Both the position numbers and the translations under genes were made by a program. 64,000 nucleotides of DNA, from NCBI GenBank assembly GCA_007026445.1, contig VDMD01000008.1:868001-932000 (forward strand), written 5' to 3'. The notes below the pieces were generated by a model, which did no database searches, was not told the DNA's origin, and worked only from the letters and a program-made list of their open reading frames with translations. Source of the stretch: Schizophyllum amplum. Its lineage: Eukaryota; Basidiomycota; Agaricomycetes; Agaricales; Schizophyllaceae. Positions 11,900 through 25,562 of the stretch are shown here, one piece after another; the stretch's first letter is position 1, and the number at the start of each line of letters is the position of its first letter.

Positions 11900-12818
11900 T
11901 CAGCTGTCGAGGATGCCAGCCTCTTTCCAGCGCTCCCAGAGCAAGCCGACTCCGACTGGGCGATCCGCCTCGCCGCGAATGTCGGCGACTTCGAGCAGCT
12001 CGTATTCCTAAATCGATGGTCAGGATCAGTCGAACGGGAGGCCGGATCGCATGTGACGCCGGATCGCAGGAGAAGCTGGATCGCGTACCTTGCCAAACGC
12101 GAGGAAGTGCGCGAACAGAGAGTTGAAGTGCGGCTCGGATCGCAGATGCAGGATCGCCTCATAGTGGGCGTGGTAGAGATGCGCAAAGACGCGCAGCAGC
12201 TGGCGGTAGACGAGCTTGACAGTGTGCGGAAAGGACGGATGGAAGTTCTGGCTGGACTTGGTGGGGAAGATGTTCTCGTCGTCGAGGATGGTCTGGACGG
12301 AGCTCATGACGGAGTCAATGTAGTTGGGGGCGGAAAGATTGATCTGCTTCTTGTCCTGGTTCGTCCAGAGATAGTTGAGACTCGGGCCGGCGCTCATGGT
12401 AGGGCATGATTGTTGGGTGCAGACCTCGGTGAGCACGCCGTAGAACTCGTTGAGGTTCGTGTAAAAGTCAAAGACTGGGAATGTTAGTGCTAGCAGGTGT
12501 TCAAAATGGACGGGCGACGCACTGTTGACTGCAACCCACTCCCACATGTCAACGTAGGGCGGGAGCTGGATGATCGTCTTGAATTTGCCTGAACGTTGTG
12601 AGGGGAGGCGTGCAACCAGCGGCGCACTACGCACCCTTGACCAGTGCTGCATCGGCGAAAGGGCGAGACAGATATAGCGGCTTGTTCGCGCCAAAGACGG
12701 CCTCCGCTGAGGGTGCGGGGAGCGGTGGCGCAGCGGGGGATGGCGATGGCGACGGCTCCTTCGTCCTCGTCCGCGACTTTGAGCGGGGCGCACTAGGCTT
12801 GCGACCGAAAAACGACAT
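11900..12818 (-). CDS. MOB2-family kinase activator, paralogue A (diverged copy)
   Basis: Adaptor and activator of NDR/LATS-type kinases (Cbk1/Orb6 pathway of polarity and morphogenesis). The start is at 12818 (MSFFGRKPSAPRSKSRTR) and the stop at 11900-11902 (KEAGILDS end). The conserved core is complete across about four introns: KPLYLSRPF...ALVKG, FKTIIQLPPYVDMWEWVAVN, FDFYTNLNEFYGVLTEVC, the Cys pair CTQQSCPTM, the His pair in AHLYHAHY and HFNSLFAHFLAFGKEYELLE. These Cys/His residues are the zinc ligands known for Mob proteins. The ALVKG...FKTI block and NLNEFYG favour MOB2 over MOB1. It is divergent from Miro, with about 150 bp between the two starts, and has a second MOB2 copy 3.3 kb away. 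It differs more from typical MOB2 than that copy does. Confidence 0.88.
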
Positions 12819-12968
12819 GGAAGATCAGGACAAGTTGCGGTTTCGCGTAAAGCAACGGTCGTCGCGCGGCGCTGATCTCCCCCGCGCGCCTGCCCAAATG
12901 TGCACAAATAAGCCGGGCTTTGCCGCGTGCGCGCGCGCGGCTTGACGGCGACGACGCCAACAGACATC

Positions 12969-15757
<2,789 letters not shown>

Positions 15758-16109
15758 GCTGCATCGGCCAACCAGTGGAGGTAGACAGGTTGACTCGCAC
15801 AAAATCCTATCATTATACGTACTCAAGAAGCTCATAATGTGATCCATCTCGTCTATATCTGCAATGATGGTTGTGAGAAAAGAACAAGGGCATAGAACAA
15901 TGCTTTCCTAGGGGGGATATCTCCTTGGCGACAACGTGACTCTCGGGCCGACGCGTCCCTCATCTGCGACTGCTGTACACCCTTTTCGCTTCGTCCCCGT
16001 CGGCCGCCAACACAAAACATTGGGTACTCTTGCTATCTCTTTTTAAATTTCATTGCAGCCCTTCTGCGCTCTCCGCGTTCACCTCACCCTCCTTTCCGCC
16101 GGCGCAACC
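15758..16109. other. Miro-MOB2 spacer
   Basis: 352 bp holding the Miro 3' UTR and the promoter of MOB2 paralogue B. An AT-rich stretch with a TTTTTAAATTT-like run near 16,040 lies about 65 bp upstream of the MOB2 start. No gene is seen. Confidence 0.5.
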
Positions 16110-17106
16110 ATGTCCTTCTTCAACTCTATAGGGTCAGCAATCCATACCGCGTTGGCGCCGAGATTGCTGACGAACATGCATGAAGGCGGAGCATGTCCCG
16201 TGCGCCCCGCGGCGCCAAGCGCTCCCCGACCCCGACGTCTGCGACGTTCCCCGACTTCCCCGTGAGCCCGCAAGCGCCGGCCCCGCCAGCTCCCGGCGCG
16301 CCAGACGGCAAGCCGCTCTATCTCTGCAGTCCCTTCGTCGAGGCTGCGCTGGTGAAAGGCAACTTCAAGACGATCGTCATGCTCCCAAAGTACGTGGACA
16401 TCATGGAATGGGTTGCCATGAACAGTACGTGCCTAGTCCTCCGTCCCGATCGACATGTATTGACGGAAACGCTGCTACCCACCTATCCCTCTTCGCTCCT
16501 CAGTCTATGACTTCTACAACAACTTGAACGAGTTCTACGGGGTCATATCAGAGTGCTGTACCAATACCAGCTGCCCGAAGATGTGTGCGGGACCTACGTG
16601 CGTGGCGTCGGCGTGTCGATTGGCCTGTGTCCCCTCTGATCCTCCCCGCTTGCAGGTTGAACTACACATGGATCAATCAGGAGCGCAAGAGCGTGCACCT
16701 GCCCGCGCCGACGTACATCGATTATGTGATGACATGGGTGCAAAACCTGCTCGAGGACGAGTCCGTCTTCCCGACCAAGTCCGGCCACGACTTCCCCCCG
16801 TCGTTCCCCGCGACAGTCAAGCACGTGTACCGGCAGCTGTTGCGCGTCTTTGCACACATATATCATTCGCACTACGCGCAGATCTTGCACTTGCGCTCTG
16901 AGCCGCACTTCAACTCGCTCTTTGCGCACTTCTTGGCGTTTGGACGCGAATACGAGTTGCTAGAGATGAAGGTCCGTACATTTCTGTCAGCGGTACCACT
17001 TGATTGATTTTGTGCAATCCAGGACGTCAAGGGAGCACCGGGAGCGCCTGTTGGGATCGGAGCTCTTTACGACAAGTGGCGCGAAATGGGCACGGTTGAG
17101 GCGTGA
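16110..17106 (+). CDS. MOB2: MOB2-family kinase activator, paralogue B (conserved copy)
   Basis: Second MOB2 copy, on the opposite strand to paralogue A. The ATG is at 16110 (MSFFNSIG); an intron of about 59 nt (16133-16191) leads into MSRAPRGAKRSPTPTS. The stop is at 17104-17106. The core reads GKPLYLCSPFVEAALVKG, FKTIVMLPKYVDIMEWVAMN, YDFYNNLNEFYGVISECC, zinc-ligand Cys in CTNTSCPKM, LNYTWINQERKSVHLPAP, TYIDYVMTWVQNLLEDES and zinc-ligand His in AHIYHSHY. It ends VGIGALYDKWREMGTVEA. Intron positions near 16.42-16.50, 16.60-16.65 and 16.97-17.02 kb match those of paralogue A, supporting a gene duplication. This copy keeps the more typical residues and is the likelier partner of the Cbk1/Orb6 kinase. 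Confidence 0.9.
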
Positions 17107-17136
17107 AACACGGACTGTACGAGCGAGATAGAAGGG

Positions 17137-17607
17137 GTGCGCCTACGCTCACAAACCGTTACTTACCCGGCAGTAGATGCAAGGATCTGGTATTCTGTGT
17201 CTTCCGGTTGGACGTTCACTCCACTTTACTCTAATATACCAGGAGACGTGCTCTCTGAATTCAATTCTCTCCCTTGGACCCAGTTCGAAACTTTGCCGCT
17301 TCCACGCTCTTGGAGTGCCAGTCCTGATCAGTGGAAACTATCCTGCCAGTACGGTGTCGACTGCACAACCTCTGGCATCCGGTCTATCAAGCCGTTATTC
17401 ATTGGCGCTCAGTCTGAAATAAAGAGCTCTCTCACTCTAGATCCCGCACTGGCCGCTGGACCGACATGGTGTACTGTAAACTGTAGTGCAACATTATATG
17501 ACCATACCGGCTCGAAGAACCTGGAGATATACTGTAGGCCAGAGACTGGCCAAAGTAAACATAATTTGGGCGCACTATATATCTACTTACCATTTCCCGA
17601 ATTTTAA
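17137..17607 (+). CDS. Doubtful open frame, 156 codons
   Basis: A single uninterrupted frame starting MRLRSQTVTYPAVDARIW and ending LPFPEF. It begins 30 bp after MOB2 paralogue B and overlaps the 3' end of the antisense MYND gene by about 20 bp. I recognise no domain, there is no signal peptide, and its position in a short convergent spacer fits a chance frame or 3' UTR. I list it only because it fills the gap and contains several Cys/Trp residues. Confidence 0.15.
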   Translation: MRLRSQTVTYPAVDARIWYSVSSGWTFTPLYSNIPGDVLSEFNSLPWTQFETLPLPRSWSASPDQWKLSCQYGVDCTTSGIRSIKPLFIGAQSEIKSSLTLDPALAAGPTWCTVNCSATLYDHTGSKNLEIYCRPETGQSKHNLGALYIYLPFPEF

Positions 17608-19704
17608 TTCATCGGCAGTCGCTGCATCGAGCTGATTATCGCCTTTCCCAAACATGTCGATGCAGCGGCAACACTGCTCGTCTGATTCCTCCTTCAGCCA
17701 TGCGCCGCAACGCGGCGGGAAGTCCCGCGTACGCGCGACGCACGTAGCATGGTCTTTGCAGCTACGGAAGTGCTCCACCCTGTCGACGAACTCCCGCAGA
17801 AGGAAGCTGGTAACGCCGATCCATGGGCCTTCAGGGCAGAGACGAGTCGGGTTGAGCGTCGCGTATACGAAGATCGACATGCCCTTCAGTCGATTGTTGC
17901 AGCTTTCGCATTCGCCTGGCGTCTTGGGGAAGTGTCTGACGCTGTAGGAGGCCGGGACTTCGTTGACGAAGCTGATATCGATGGTCATCTCACGATGGGA
18001 GTGAATGTCCGGACGGTCCGCTTGTCGGATGGCGGCTAGGATCTCATCCCCATGTCGCCTGATATAATCCTTGCAAAGCCGTGCAACGAAATATGCATTT
18101 CGTGGTGTAGCGTAGGACCCATCTACAAAGCGAGTTAGCCCAAGATTTCGCACGAATATTCCTGTATTCAAGGAAATTCGCTTACCTCTGATAATTTTGG
18201 GCAAGTGATTGCCAAATTCATTGCAAATTTTTCTATCGATGGCGACTGAGCAGGTCAATCTGTGCAGAAGCCAGTGCTGCTTCTGGCACGCTTTAGAACA
18301 GTAGGAGACGTCGTAGCATCCGCAGCGGAGGAAGTGTTGCTCTTCCGCCTGATCTTGCGCGTCTCGTGTAGCGCAGCGCTGAGGGAACGTCAGTACTTAA
18401 GTCACCAGCGCTATATGAAGCTCGACGCACATAATTATGGCATCGCAGCGTGCGTATTTCCTGCACTAGGTCGCATCTTCTGTTCATCTCTTCGTCAAGC
18501 TCAGTACACCTCGCTGAGTTCGCCGCCCTGCTCATGCCGAAGGTCCATCCCCCCGATACTTCTGGAAAGCGACCGCGACAGGGAAGTGACTCGTCCAGAT
18601 TGCGATATGCCATAGGAGCGCGTACGTAGACGACGTGTCCTGTTGTCGATCCACCTGCAACCGACAGATGGATACTAGAAGGGGGAATAAACCGGCTTTG
18701 AGCGACCAGACAAGCGGACGGTGGTCTTCGGAAAGGACGCAGACGTTGCGAAGAAGGTCTGCGGCAGCGCTCACGGCATCTTGACCTTCTGGTATGTCAT
18801 GGAGCGTCCGAATGAGATGGACCAAGGCGACGATGTCGCGCGAGTGGACTTCAACGTCGCCCAATGCCGTAGCGAATGTACTGAGCAGTGATAATTTTGC
18901 CCTTGTCTCTTCGAGAGCCGTCTCCAATGCCTGTTGCGGCGCAGTTGGCGAGTTTTGGACAGCATCGATGAGATACGACATACTGTCGATAGCAGCTCGG
19001 AGCATGCGACGGAACCGGTGGTCGACGACACCGAGTGCCTCCCGAACGGCGTTGTCGTTGTACCGCTGGTGGCCGCCGCCGCCGATATGATATTCCCTCA
19101 GCATAGTGGTGATTACTTGGTTGAGGATTTCGGTGCAAATGATGTAATGGTGTAGCGTGGCTGAATCCTCGGCGGGCGTTCTCCCTCCTAGAGTGAGCAC
19201 CTGGGGGAGACACAGCCAGAGCCATGCGCTCCACGCATAGAGCCGCGGCGTTTGCATCACTAGGCTCGACAGGGCATTGAATTTGGGGGCGAAGAAGTGG
19301 TGGAAAAGGCTCAGGACCGCACGGAATAGAGGTGCGTCGAGTGATATATACCCACTTGCTGGATTTGCGAACTCCATCCAAGTCATCAGCGGATACCATA
19401 TATCCCGTACAAGATCTGTTACGGCCTCGCAGAGACTGTCGGGCGTTTCGTATTGGAAGAGGAGAAGCGCGTCCATCTTCACAAGTGCCGTAAATCCGCG
19501 CGATATCACGGGATGCGCCGCGTTCCACTCTTCGTCTGGGATGGTGAATGGGTCGACTTCAAGGGCACCAAAGTCTCCGCCCTCAATGCATAGCTGGAGG
19601 ACGATGTGGTGCGTTTCCGTGAATGACGCTGCGTCCGACGCTTTCTTTTGATCGAGTGCCCTGCGCAGGGCAGAGACTGTTCTCTTGGATAGTTTCATCG
19701 ACAT
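17587..19704 (-). CDS. MYND-type zinc finger protein, paralogue 1
   Basis: Member of a basidiomycete family with a long helical N-terminal region and a MYND finger near the C-terminus. The large exon (to about 18,560) holds the helical part, with blocks such as QTPRLYAWSAWLWLCLPQV and HSRDIVALVHLIRTLHDI. After two introns comes the finger, CGCYDVSYCSKACQKQHW. The C-terminal domain contains YATPRNAYFVARLCKDYI and DISFVNEVPASYSV; the stop is at 17587. The start could be 19704 (MSMKLSKRTVS) or an in-frame ATG at 19827. The frame changes at about 18,560-18,590; either an unusually short 32 nt intron (GTATCG...GAGCAG) or an indel in a G6 run would explain it. Similar genes lie at 56.5-60.5 kb. Function is unknown; MYND fingers bind proline-rich peptides. 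Confidence 0.75.
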
Positions 19705-20003
19705 TGGTGTGGTCCTGAGAAGCTGTTCGCCGGGTTTGCGACAAGCGCAGGCGTCTGGATGACTGCAAGGTCTGGCAATAAGACGGCCAAGTTCCTTTTT
19801 CTCGATCGAAAGCACGTGATCGTGCACAACTTTCCCACGGTTAACATCCTGCCCGACTTAGCTTGGTGTGCGCCACCGTCCGCCACTGGTCCATCACCCT
19901 AAAGTTTGGGTCAACATCACAGGGACGGCCGCACAGGATGGGTGCAGACCTAGAGTTACAAGCACGAGGAGTATGGGAACAGCAACAGACGCGCATCTCC
20001 CAA

Positions 20004-21851
20004 CTAGCCCACATACGCTCCTATTTCCCTGTTCCACGCGTATTCATGATCCAGAACTGCGGTTAGCGTCTTGTACGCTTGCGCATTCGCAAACGGCACG
20101 CCCGTACGTGGGTCGATGTATGGCGCAATCTGGCCAGTGATAGGACATACGTGTCGTAGGCGCGCTGAAGATCAAATGAGTGTCGGGTGAGGGAAGCAAG
20201 ACAGAGGAATGGCGCTGCTGTCCGAAGGGGGAAAGAGTCGTGGTACTGCGTCTCGTGATAGTGAGCGACAGAACAAGGAACATACCTGTAGGTCGATTCT
20301 TCGCGGAGGAATACGCCTTGACATCCGTCCAATCGACATGATCACCAAACACTGCACTCATCGTGTCTGCCCACCGCGGTTTTTGCACGTCCTTGTCCTG
20401 CCCAAGCTCGTGCACGATGTAGCTTCTCGCAATACGCTCGCGTCCCTCGACCATCAGGGGTTCGGCTGAATAGGTGGGCACTGACACCATGGATGACGAG
20501 GGTACATTGGCCTGCGGCGATACCGTCGAGGGATTTGCGTGACTAGATGTGCCGGCGTTTGAGTTTGTACCACAGAATTCGGTGAAGCATGTTGCAGCTG
20601 CCGATATTCAGAAGAATGTTGTGTTTGCAAGCCCGAAGATGTTATGGGCGCAATATCCGCTTGCATCGTGTACACATGAGGCGGATAGTGCGAGGATAGC
20701 TGGCTAGACATCGAGGATTGCCGCGGGCGGTGTGGCGGATAGTAGGCAGAATGCGGCCAATCTGGCTGCTGCTGCTGGGAAAACGTCGCTGTCGCCGCAT
20801 TCGAGGCGTACGCGCGCGATTCTGCGTACGAACGATCCGCGCCTTCGTATGCATGATAGTCCCCAGAGGATTGAGCGGGTACGGATGTCCGCGGAGCATA
20901 TGGGTCCGGCACTCGCGTGACTACCTCCTCCCCTCGACTGACCCAGCGCACTAGAGGCCCGACCAGCGCCTTCCTCTGGACACGCGCCCGACGTCGCTTT
21001 TCTTCCTCTCTCTTGAGATAGTCCCGATGTTCTGAAACATTGCCTTCCTCGTTGTCAAGAGCGCGCCGGATGAGCTCTGCCTGAGTGAATGCGCGACCTT
21101 CGGCGCGCCTCTTCGGGCCCTGCGCCGCCTGCAGATCGCGAGTCAGCTACGTCGTTGGATGATGCAGTCACGTACCTTTCGCCTTTCGGTCTCCTTCATC
21201 CGGATTGCCGTTGCAGTGGTGTTCTTCATAGTGTGCGCACGCGAACTATGCCGTTCCCCCGCGATATCCAGACTGGCGTCGCCCTGGCCTTTACGTTTCT
21301 TCCCCTTGCGTGGTGATCCAGCAAATGCGACCTTGCGCTTCCCTGGCGACTTCCCCGCTTTCGAAGAGGACTCCTCCGGATTAAATGTCGCGCGTAATCG
21401 TGAATGCGCCACAGCGGCCGTTCTTTCCGCTGACCGCGAGCGGACTGTACCCGTTTGCATTAGATCAACTTCGCAGTGCTGAGGTGGTAGACGCACTAGC
21501 TTCCTTCGCTTGTCCTCTTCCTGTACGGCGCGCTCTGCATGCACTTCCTCCTCGCTCTCAGTTTTCTCACTGTCGCTGGCGAAGTCCTCGTCAAACTGGT
21601 CAAGCTCGTCTGCAAACGCGCATGAGCGAAGCTGGCGGACTACGCCTCGTCCAGCGCGCCTTTCTGGATAACAAAATCATCGTCGTCTTCAATATCCTCT
21701 GGCATTTCGTTCTGCACGTCGGCCAAGGCCGCCTGCATGCTGTAGATCGATCAGCACGGTGCGTTGTACGTCTACAAGAGACGCACAGGTTGCCAGCTGT
21801 ACTGCGCCGAGAACGACGCGTCACTAGCGTATCCGCATAATCATCGTCCAT
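20004..21851 (-). CDS. VPS72: SWR1 complex subunit Vps72/Swc2 (YL1 family)
   Basis: Histone-chaperone subunit of the SWR1 remodeller, which deposits H2A.Z. The start at 21851 reads MDDDYADTLVTRRSRRSTAGN, the typical YL1 opening. The acidic H2A.Z-H2B-binding stretch (DELDQFDEDFASDSE) and the basic block (KAGKSPGKRKVAFAGSPRKG) follow. The YL1 core includes RRAEGRAFTQAELIRRALDNEE and KREEEKRRRARV. A Gln/Pro/Tyr-rich linker comes next. The last exon encodes the YL1_C domain (CPITGQIAPYIDPRTGVPFAN, AQAYKTL), with the stop at 20004-20006. Several short introns (e.g. about 21.73-21.80, 21.13-21.18, 20.17-20.29 kb) connect the frames. It is the only copy in the window and looks intact. Its 3' end lies about 300 bp from the start of MYND paralogue 1. 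Confidence 0.87.
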
Positions 21852-24800
21852 GACGGTCTGGTCGCAGGAGCCTGAATAGCGAGGGGACGCGGTGGAGGTG
21901 GGAACAGAGCAGCAAATGGCAGGACGCGCCGCGTGATCCAGGATATCCCAATTAGGCAGGATTTGTTCAAGGCGGCAGCAGACATCGAGCGATTGTTGAG
22001 CCATTCTATGAGGGAAGACTCCCTGCCGCATGCGTGTACTATACATCTGCATAGTGGCCAGTGACTTCTCTGGAGAGTATATATACATTTTGCTGGGCCA
22101 GCGCACCTCACATGGTCGCCAAGTTGTGAGCCTGTGCAGACGTTTACTGCGCACTTCTTATGGCCCCTCATGAGGCAGGCTCGTCGCCACCGAGCAATAT
22201 GTTTGTACATGTTCTGCAATTGAGCCAGCATCGGATTGTCAAAGTTACGGTCTGGAAGCAGCGTGGTGTCATAGCTTTCGACTGCCTCGAGCAATGATGG
22301 TAATGCAGAGGTTTGGAACGTGGACCAATCCCCCGAAAAACGCGTCGAACCGCGTCGAAGGCAAGCTTGGCGCTAGCTTGAGACGCGTTCCCTCGCCGCA
22401 CACGAGCTGCGTAGATAAGGACTCCGCCATTGACGATCCCGGTAATTAGAAAGGAGCCGATGCGTAGGCTGCGGCGCGAGCAGCGTCAGGGGAGCCTGAT
22501 GCTCGTCGTGGCGATCCTTCTGTGCGCCCGTTGCGGGTGATAAAGAGACAGCGTAGTACTAGAAGCGCGTGCGGCGACGCGACAGTCGAACTGCAGATCT
22601 TGATGCGAGCCACGTCCAAATGGCTTCTCGGGGAGCTGATTGATGTTCGACTTTTGTAAGTGTTCCAATATTCGAGGGGCGAGCAGTTGACTAAGCAGTT
22701 GACGTCTGAGAGCATAGTGGCCTCAGCAGGTCGGTGAGAGTCTGGAGAATAGAATGTTCTAGCGAGCTGATGGGCGTCCACGACAACGATAAAGTTACTG
22801 AAGTGAAGTCGCAGACGCAATGATCAAGGCGGTACCTGCGCAAGTAGCTTTAGTTGTCTCCCGCTACAAGCAGCGCCACAAAGCAAGCTGTTGTCTGAGA
22901 TTCCAAACGAAGGTCGCAGATATTCGGTCATCCAGTACAAACACGAAGCGCTACCGTCCGGTGTCCGTGCTGAGTGTGAGAGCGCGAGATGTCGTTCCGT
23001 AGAGTCAGATGCTGCGTCCAGGAATTCCTTATTGCCACGCTCGAGCCTCGAGCCTGCAATCCACCACGAGGCAAAGAGCGAGTAAGTCTAAGACGCGAGA
23101 GTTGCATATGTCGAGCCAGGTAAGAAACTTATCTGTCGGGCTGGGGAATCCTGCTGCTGTGGCCTCAAATGCCCGGCGAGCTTCGTTCGGCACGTGAGCA
23201 TAAACTGGTGTTTCGGCGTCTACCAAGCTCCGTGAACTGTAAAGGGCTAGGAGCCAGAAGGGCGGTCAGTCAGCCTGCGCGTGAGGTATATTGGATGACT
23301 GAAAGAAGTCAGATGAAGATGGGCCCTCGCCAGCCCCGCGTCGCAATGAACGGCGATTGGAAGGCTCCGCCTTCGAGAGCAACTCGCCCACTGACGGCCA
23401 GGCAAACGAAATGGGTAAGGATCTGCTGCTGAGTCCTGGGAGGGCACCGCCTGGGCACCGCAGTGGTTCCGGCGATGACGGACGGTGACCCGGCCACTGG
23501 TCCAGATTGGGTCCAGTGGTCAGTTGAAGTTCTCGGACCGGAGGCACGTGAATAAGGAAAAGGGAACTGGTCATGTGACTCATCAGCGCGCTTCCTGCAC
23601 ATCGATGTCGAGACTGAGAGGCTAGAGCGCACCAAGGCAGGCAGACACACTTTCGACCGGGCTGTGTCCACGCATAGAAAGAGCAGTGAGGCAAGGGGTC
23701 GACATGCTTCTGAAATGGGGCTGAACAGGTGGTGGCGGCGGACAGGTCAGGCGCGTCGTCAGCTGTTGTTCGCGAGCATCGGGCGAGCGTCCGAGCAAAT
23801 GGCGGTGGTGCAACCAGCAACTGGAGTTCTTTCAGGCTTGTTGGGCGATGAACGGCGAGCAGTGAGTCAATCGACGGCCAGTGGCAGAATGCACGGACGA
23901 GGTGTACGGACTCGGGAAAAAAGTGTTGCGACACGGGCCGATGTGTGAAAGTCATACCGTCGACTGAACAGGAAAAAAAGAGGGGCTAGCGCACATACAG
24001 ACTTGCCGAGCCCGGAAGGGCCCGTCGAGAAGTTGCAGACGGATCATATGCGGAGGCCACCATGTCCGGGGACGGCCTGCCGTGCGTCAAGTTCGAGGGG
24101 CAGTATGGGGACGACTGTCGGGGTCGAAGAGTGCCTGAGCCTCGGAACGAAGATGATGAGGAGGCGCGCTAGCTCGCCTCTGCCGGAGGACACACGAGCA
24201 GTCAGCACAGGACCGGCAATGGATGGGTGCTGTAGATGCGATGGATCTGCTGTGGATCGTCCGTGAGAGTCGTGGTGACTGCAGCGCCGTCCAGTGCACA
24301 CCGTAATTATCTGGTCAGGGCGTCGCAAATGTGGTGATACTTACAGTGTGTGCACTCAGACGTGGTAGTCGTCTGCCTTGAGCGGTAGATAGACGATAGC
24401 CCGATTGTATGATGTTGTTGGACGTCAGTCACGACTATCGTTGGTGTAGCTGAAACCGGGAGACGTAGCATATGGAATAGGCGCCCGTGGCGCTGTCGTA
24501 GTACGATAGAGGGGTCCCCTTGAGCGCCTACTCTTTTCGTCTGAAGTGGAGGACATGGACAAAGGTCTAACCGACGTCTGGAGCAAGGACACCAGCCAAA
24601 GAAGAGCGCAGGATAACCGAGCAAAAAGGAATGATTCCTACGAGTAAATCGGGGCAAACGACGCGCAGTAGGTACGCGATCCTTCATGTGGTTACTTTCA
24701 ATTCGACCTGCATTCGACGCTTGAGATGACGCACAGTTGGGGCAGTGGGGACGTGCTGAACAAAAGAGATAACGAGGACGCCGGGGCGGGCGCTTTCCAG

Positions 24801-25492
24801 AAGCACTCCGAGAAAAATTTCCGCACAATGACATCCGATTCGAGCAATTTCAGCAGCAATCCAGAGCGAACTTTTGAACGAGGAGTTGAGCGGAGACGTC
24901 GACAGCGCTTATTTCGTTCCGCACCGGGTCGGGAGCAGTGCAAGAGGATATGTCGACGGACGTCCCCGGCGGGGGCGCGCGTTGTCGACGATAGTGCTGA
25001 GCGCAACAGCCGCGGCGCGGACACACGAGGGTGCCCCCTGGGTGCCCTGTTGGTGGTGGACCGGAGGCTGTTTGACGATAACAGCTGGAGTGCTCAGTGC
25101 TCGCTCGCTCCTGCTCGGTCAAGCTGTAGGCTCCCTTGCCCCCATCAGCGAGTGCCTGAGATTGACAGGGCGTGGAGCGCTTAATGCATCGGAGCACGGG
25201 AAGATGGGAAAGAAGAAAACGGAGGGTTGACGTCCGGGTCAGTTCGAGAAGCGTGAAGCAGCGTCGGTGGGTCCCCATTGGTGAGCCTTATCTCGCTTGC
25301 AGCTTCCAGGGGCGTCTCCGTTTCCCGCAGCGAGCAGAGCGTGGGCAGGGCGGGTCCGGGCGCGGGGGGATGACAGTCAAGGCGCTCTTATCGCGGCGCC
25401 GCATGTGGTCGATGGCGCGCACACACGCAGGCGGAGGCGGTTCGTTTCAATTGTGCTATTTTTAGCCGTCCGCCCGCAATCTGCTGAAGGGA
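21852..25492. other. 3.6 kb region without a convincing gene
   Basis: The longest gene-poor stretch of the window. The longest open frames (for example 229 codons antisense at 23,266-23,955) are rich in Ser, Pro, Cys, Arg and His, have no recognisable domain and no paired splice logic. One possible fragment is a short minus-strand frame near 22,200-22,430 (MAESLSTQLV..., and ESYDTTLLPDRNFDNPMLAQ in another frame), which could be exons of an unrecognised small gene upstream of VPS72; I cannot confirm it. I found no terminal repeats. It may be the long regulatory region of the permease gene, an old decayed insertion or unannotated non-coding transcription units. Confidence 0.45.
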
Positions 25493-25498
25493 TATAAA
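25493..25498 (+). promoter_or_regulatory. TATA box of the amino-acid permease gene
   Basis: TATAAA inside GATATAAAGT, 65 bp before the ATG at 25563. Motif and spacing are those of a strong fungal core promoter. Confidence 0.6.
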
Positions 25499-25562
25499 GT
25501 GAAGGATGGGGAGGCGAACAGCAGACTGTTCGTTCTCCCCGCTGCCGCCCCCGTACGCCGCG

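Noticed and set aside
23266..23955. 229-codon minus-strand frame in the gene-poor region
   Set aside because: Biased composition (Ser, Pro, Cys, His), no domain and no partner exons; not convincing as protein.
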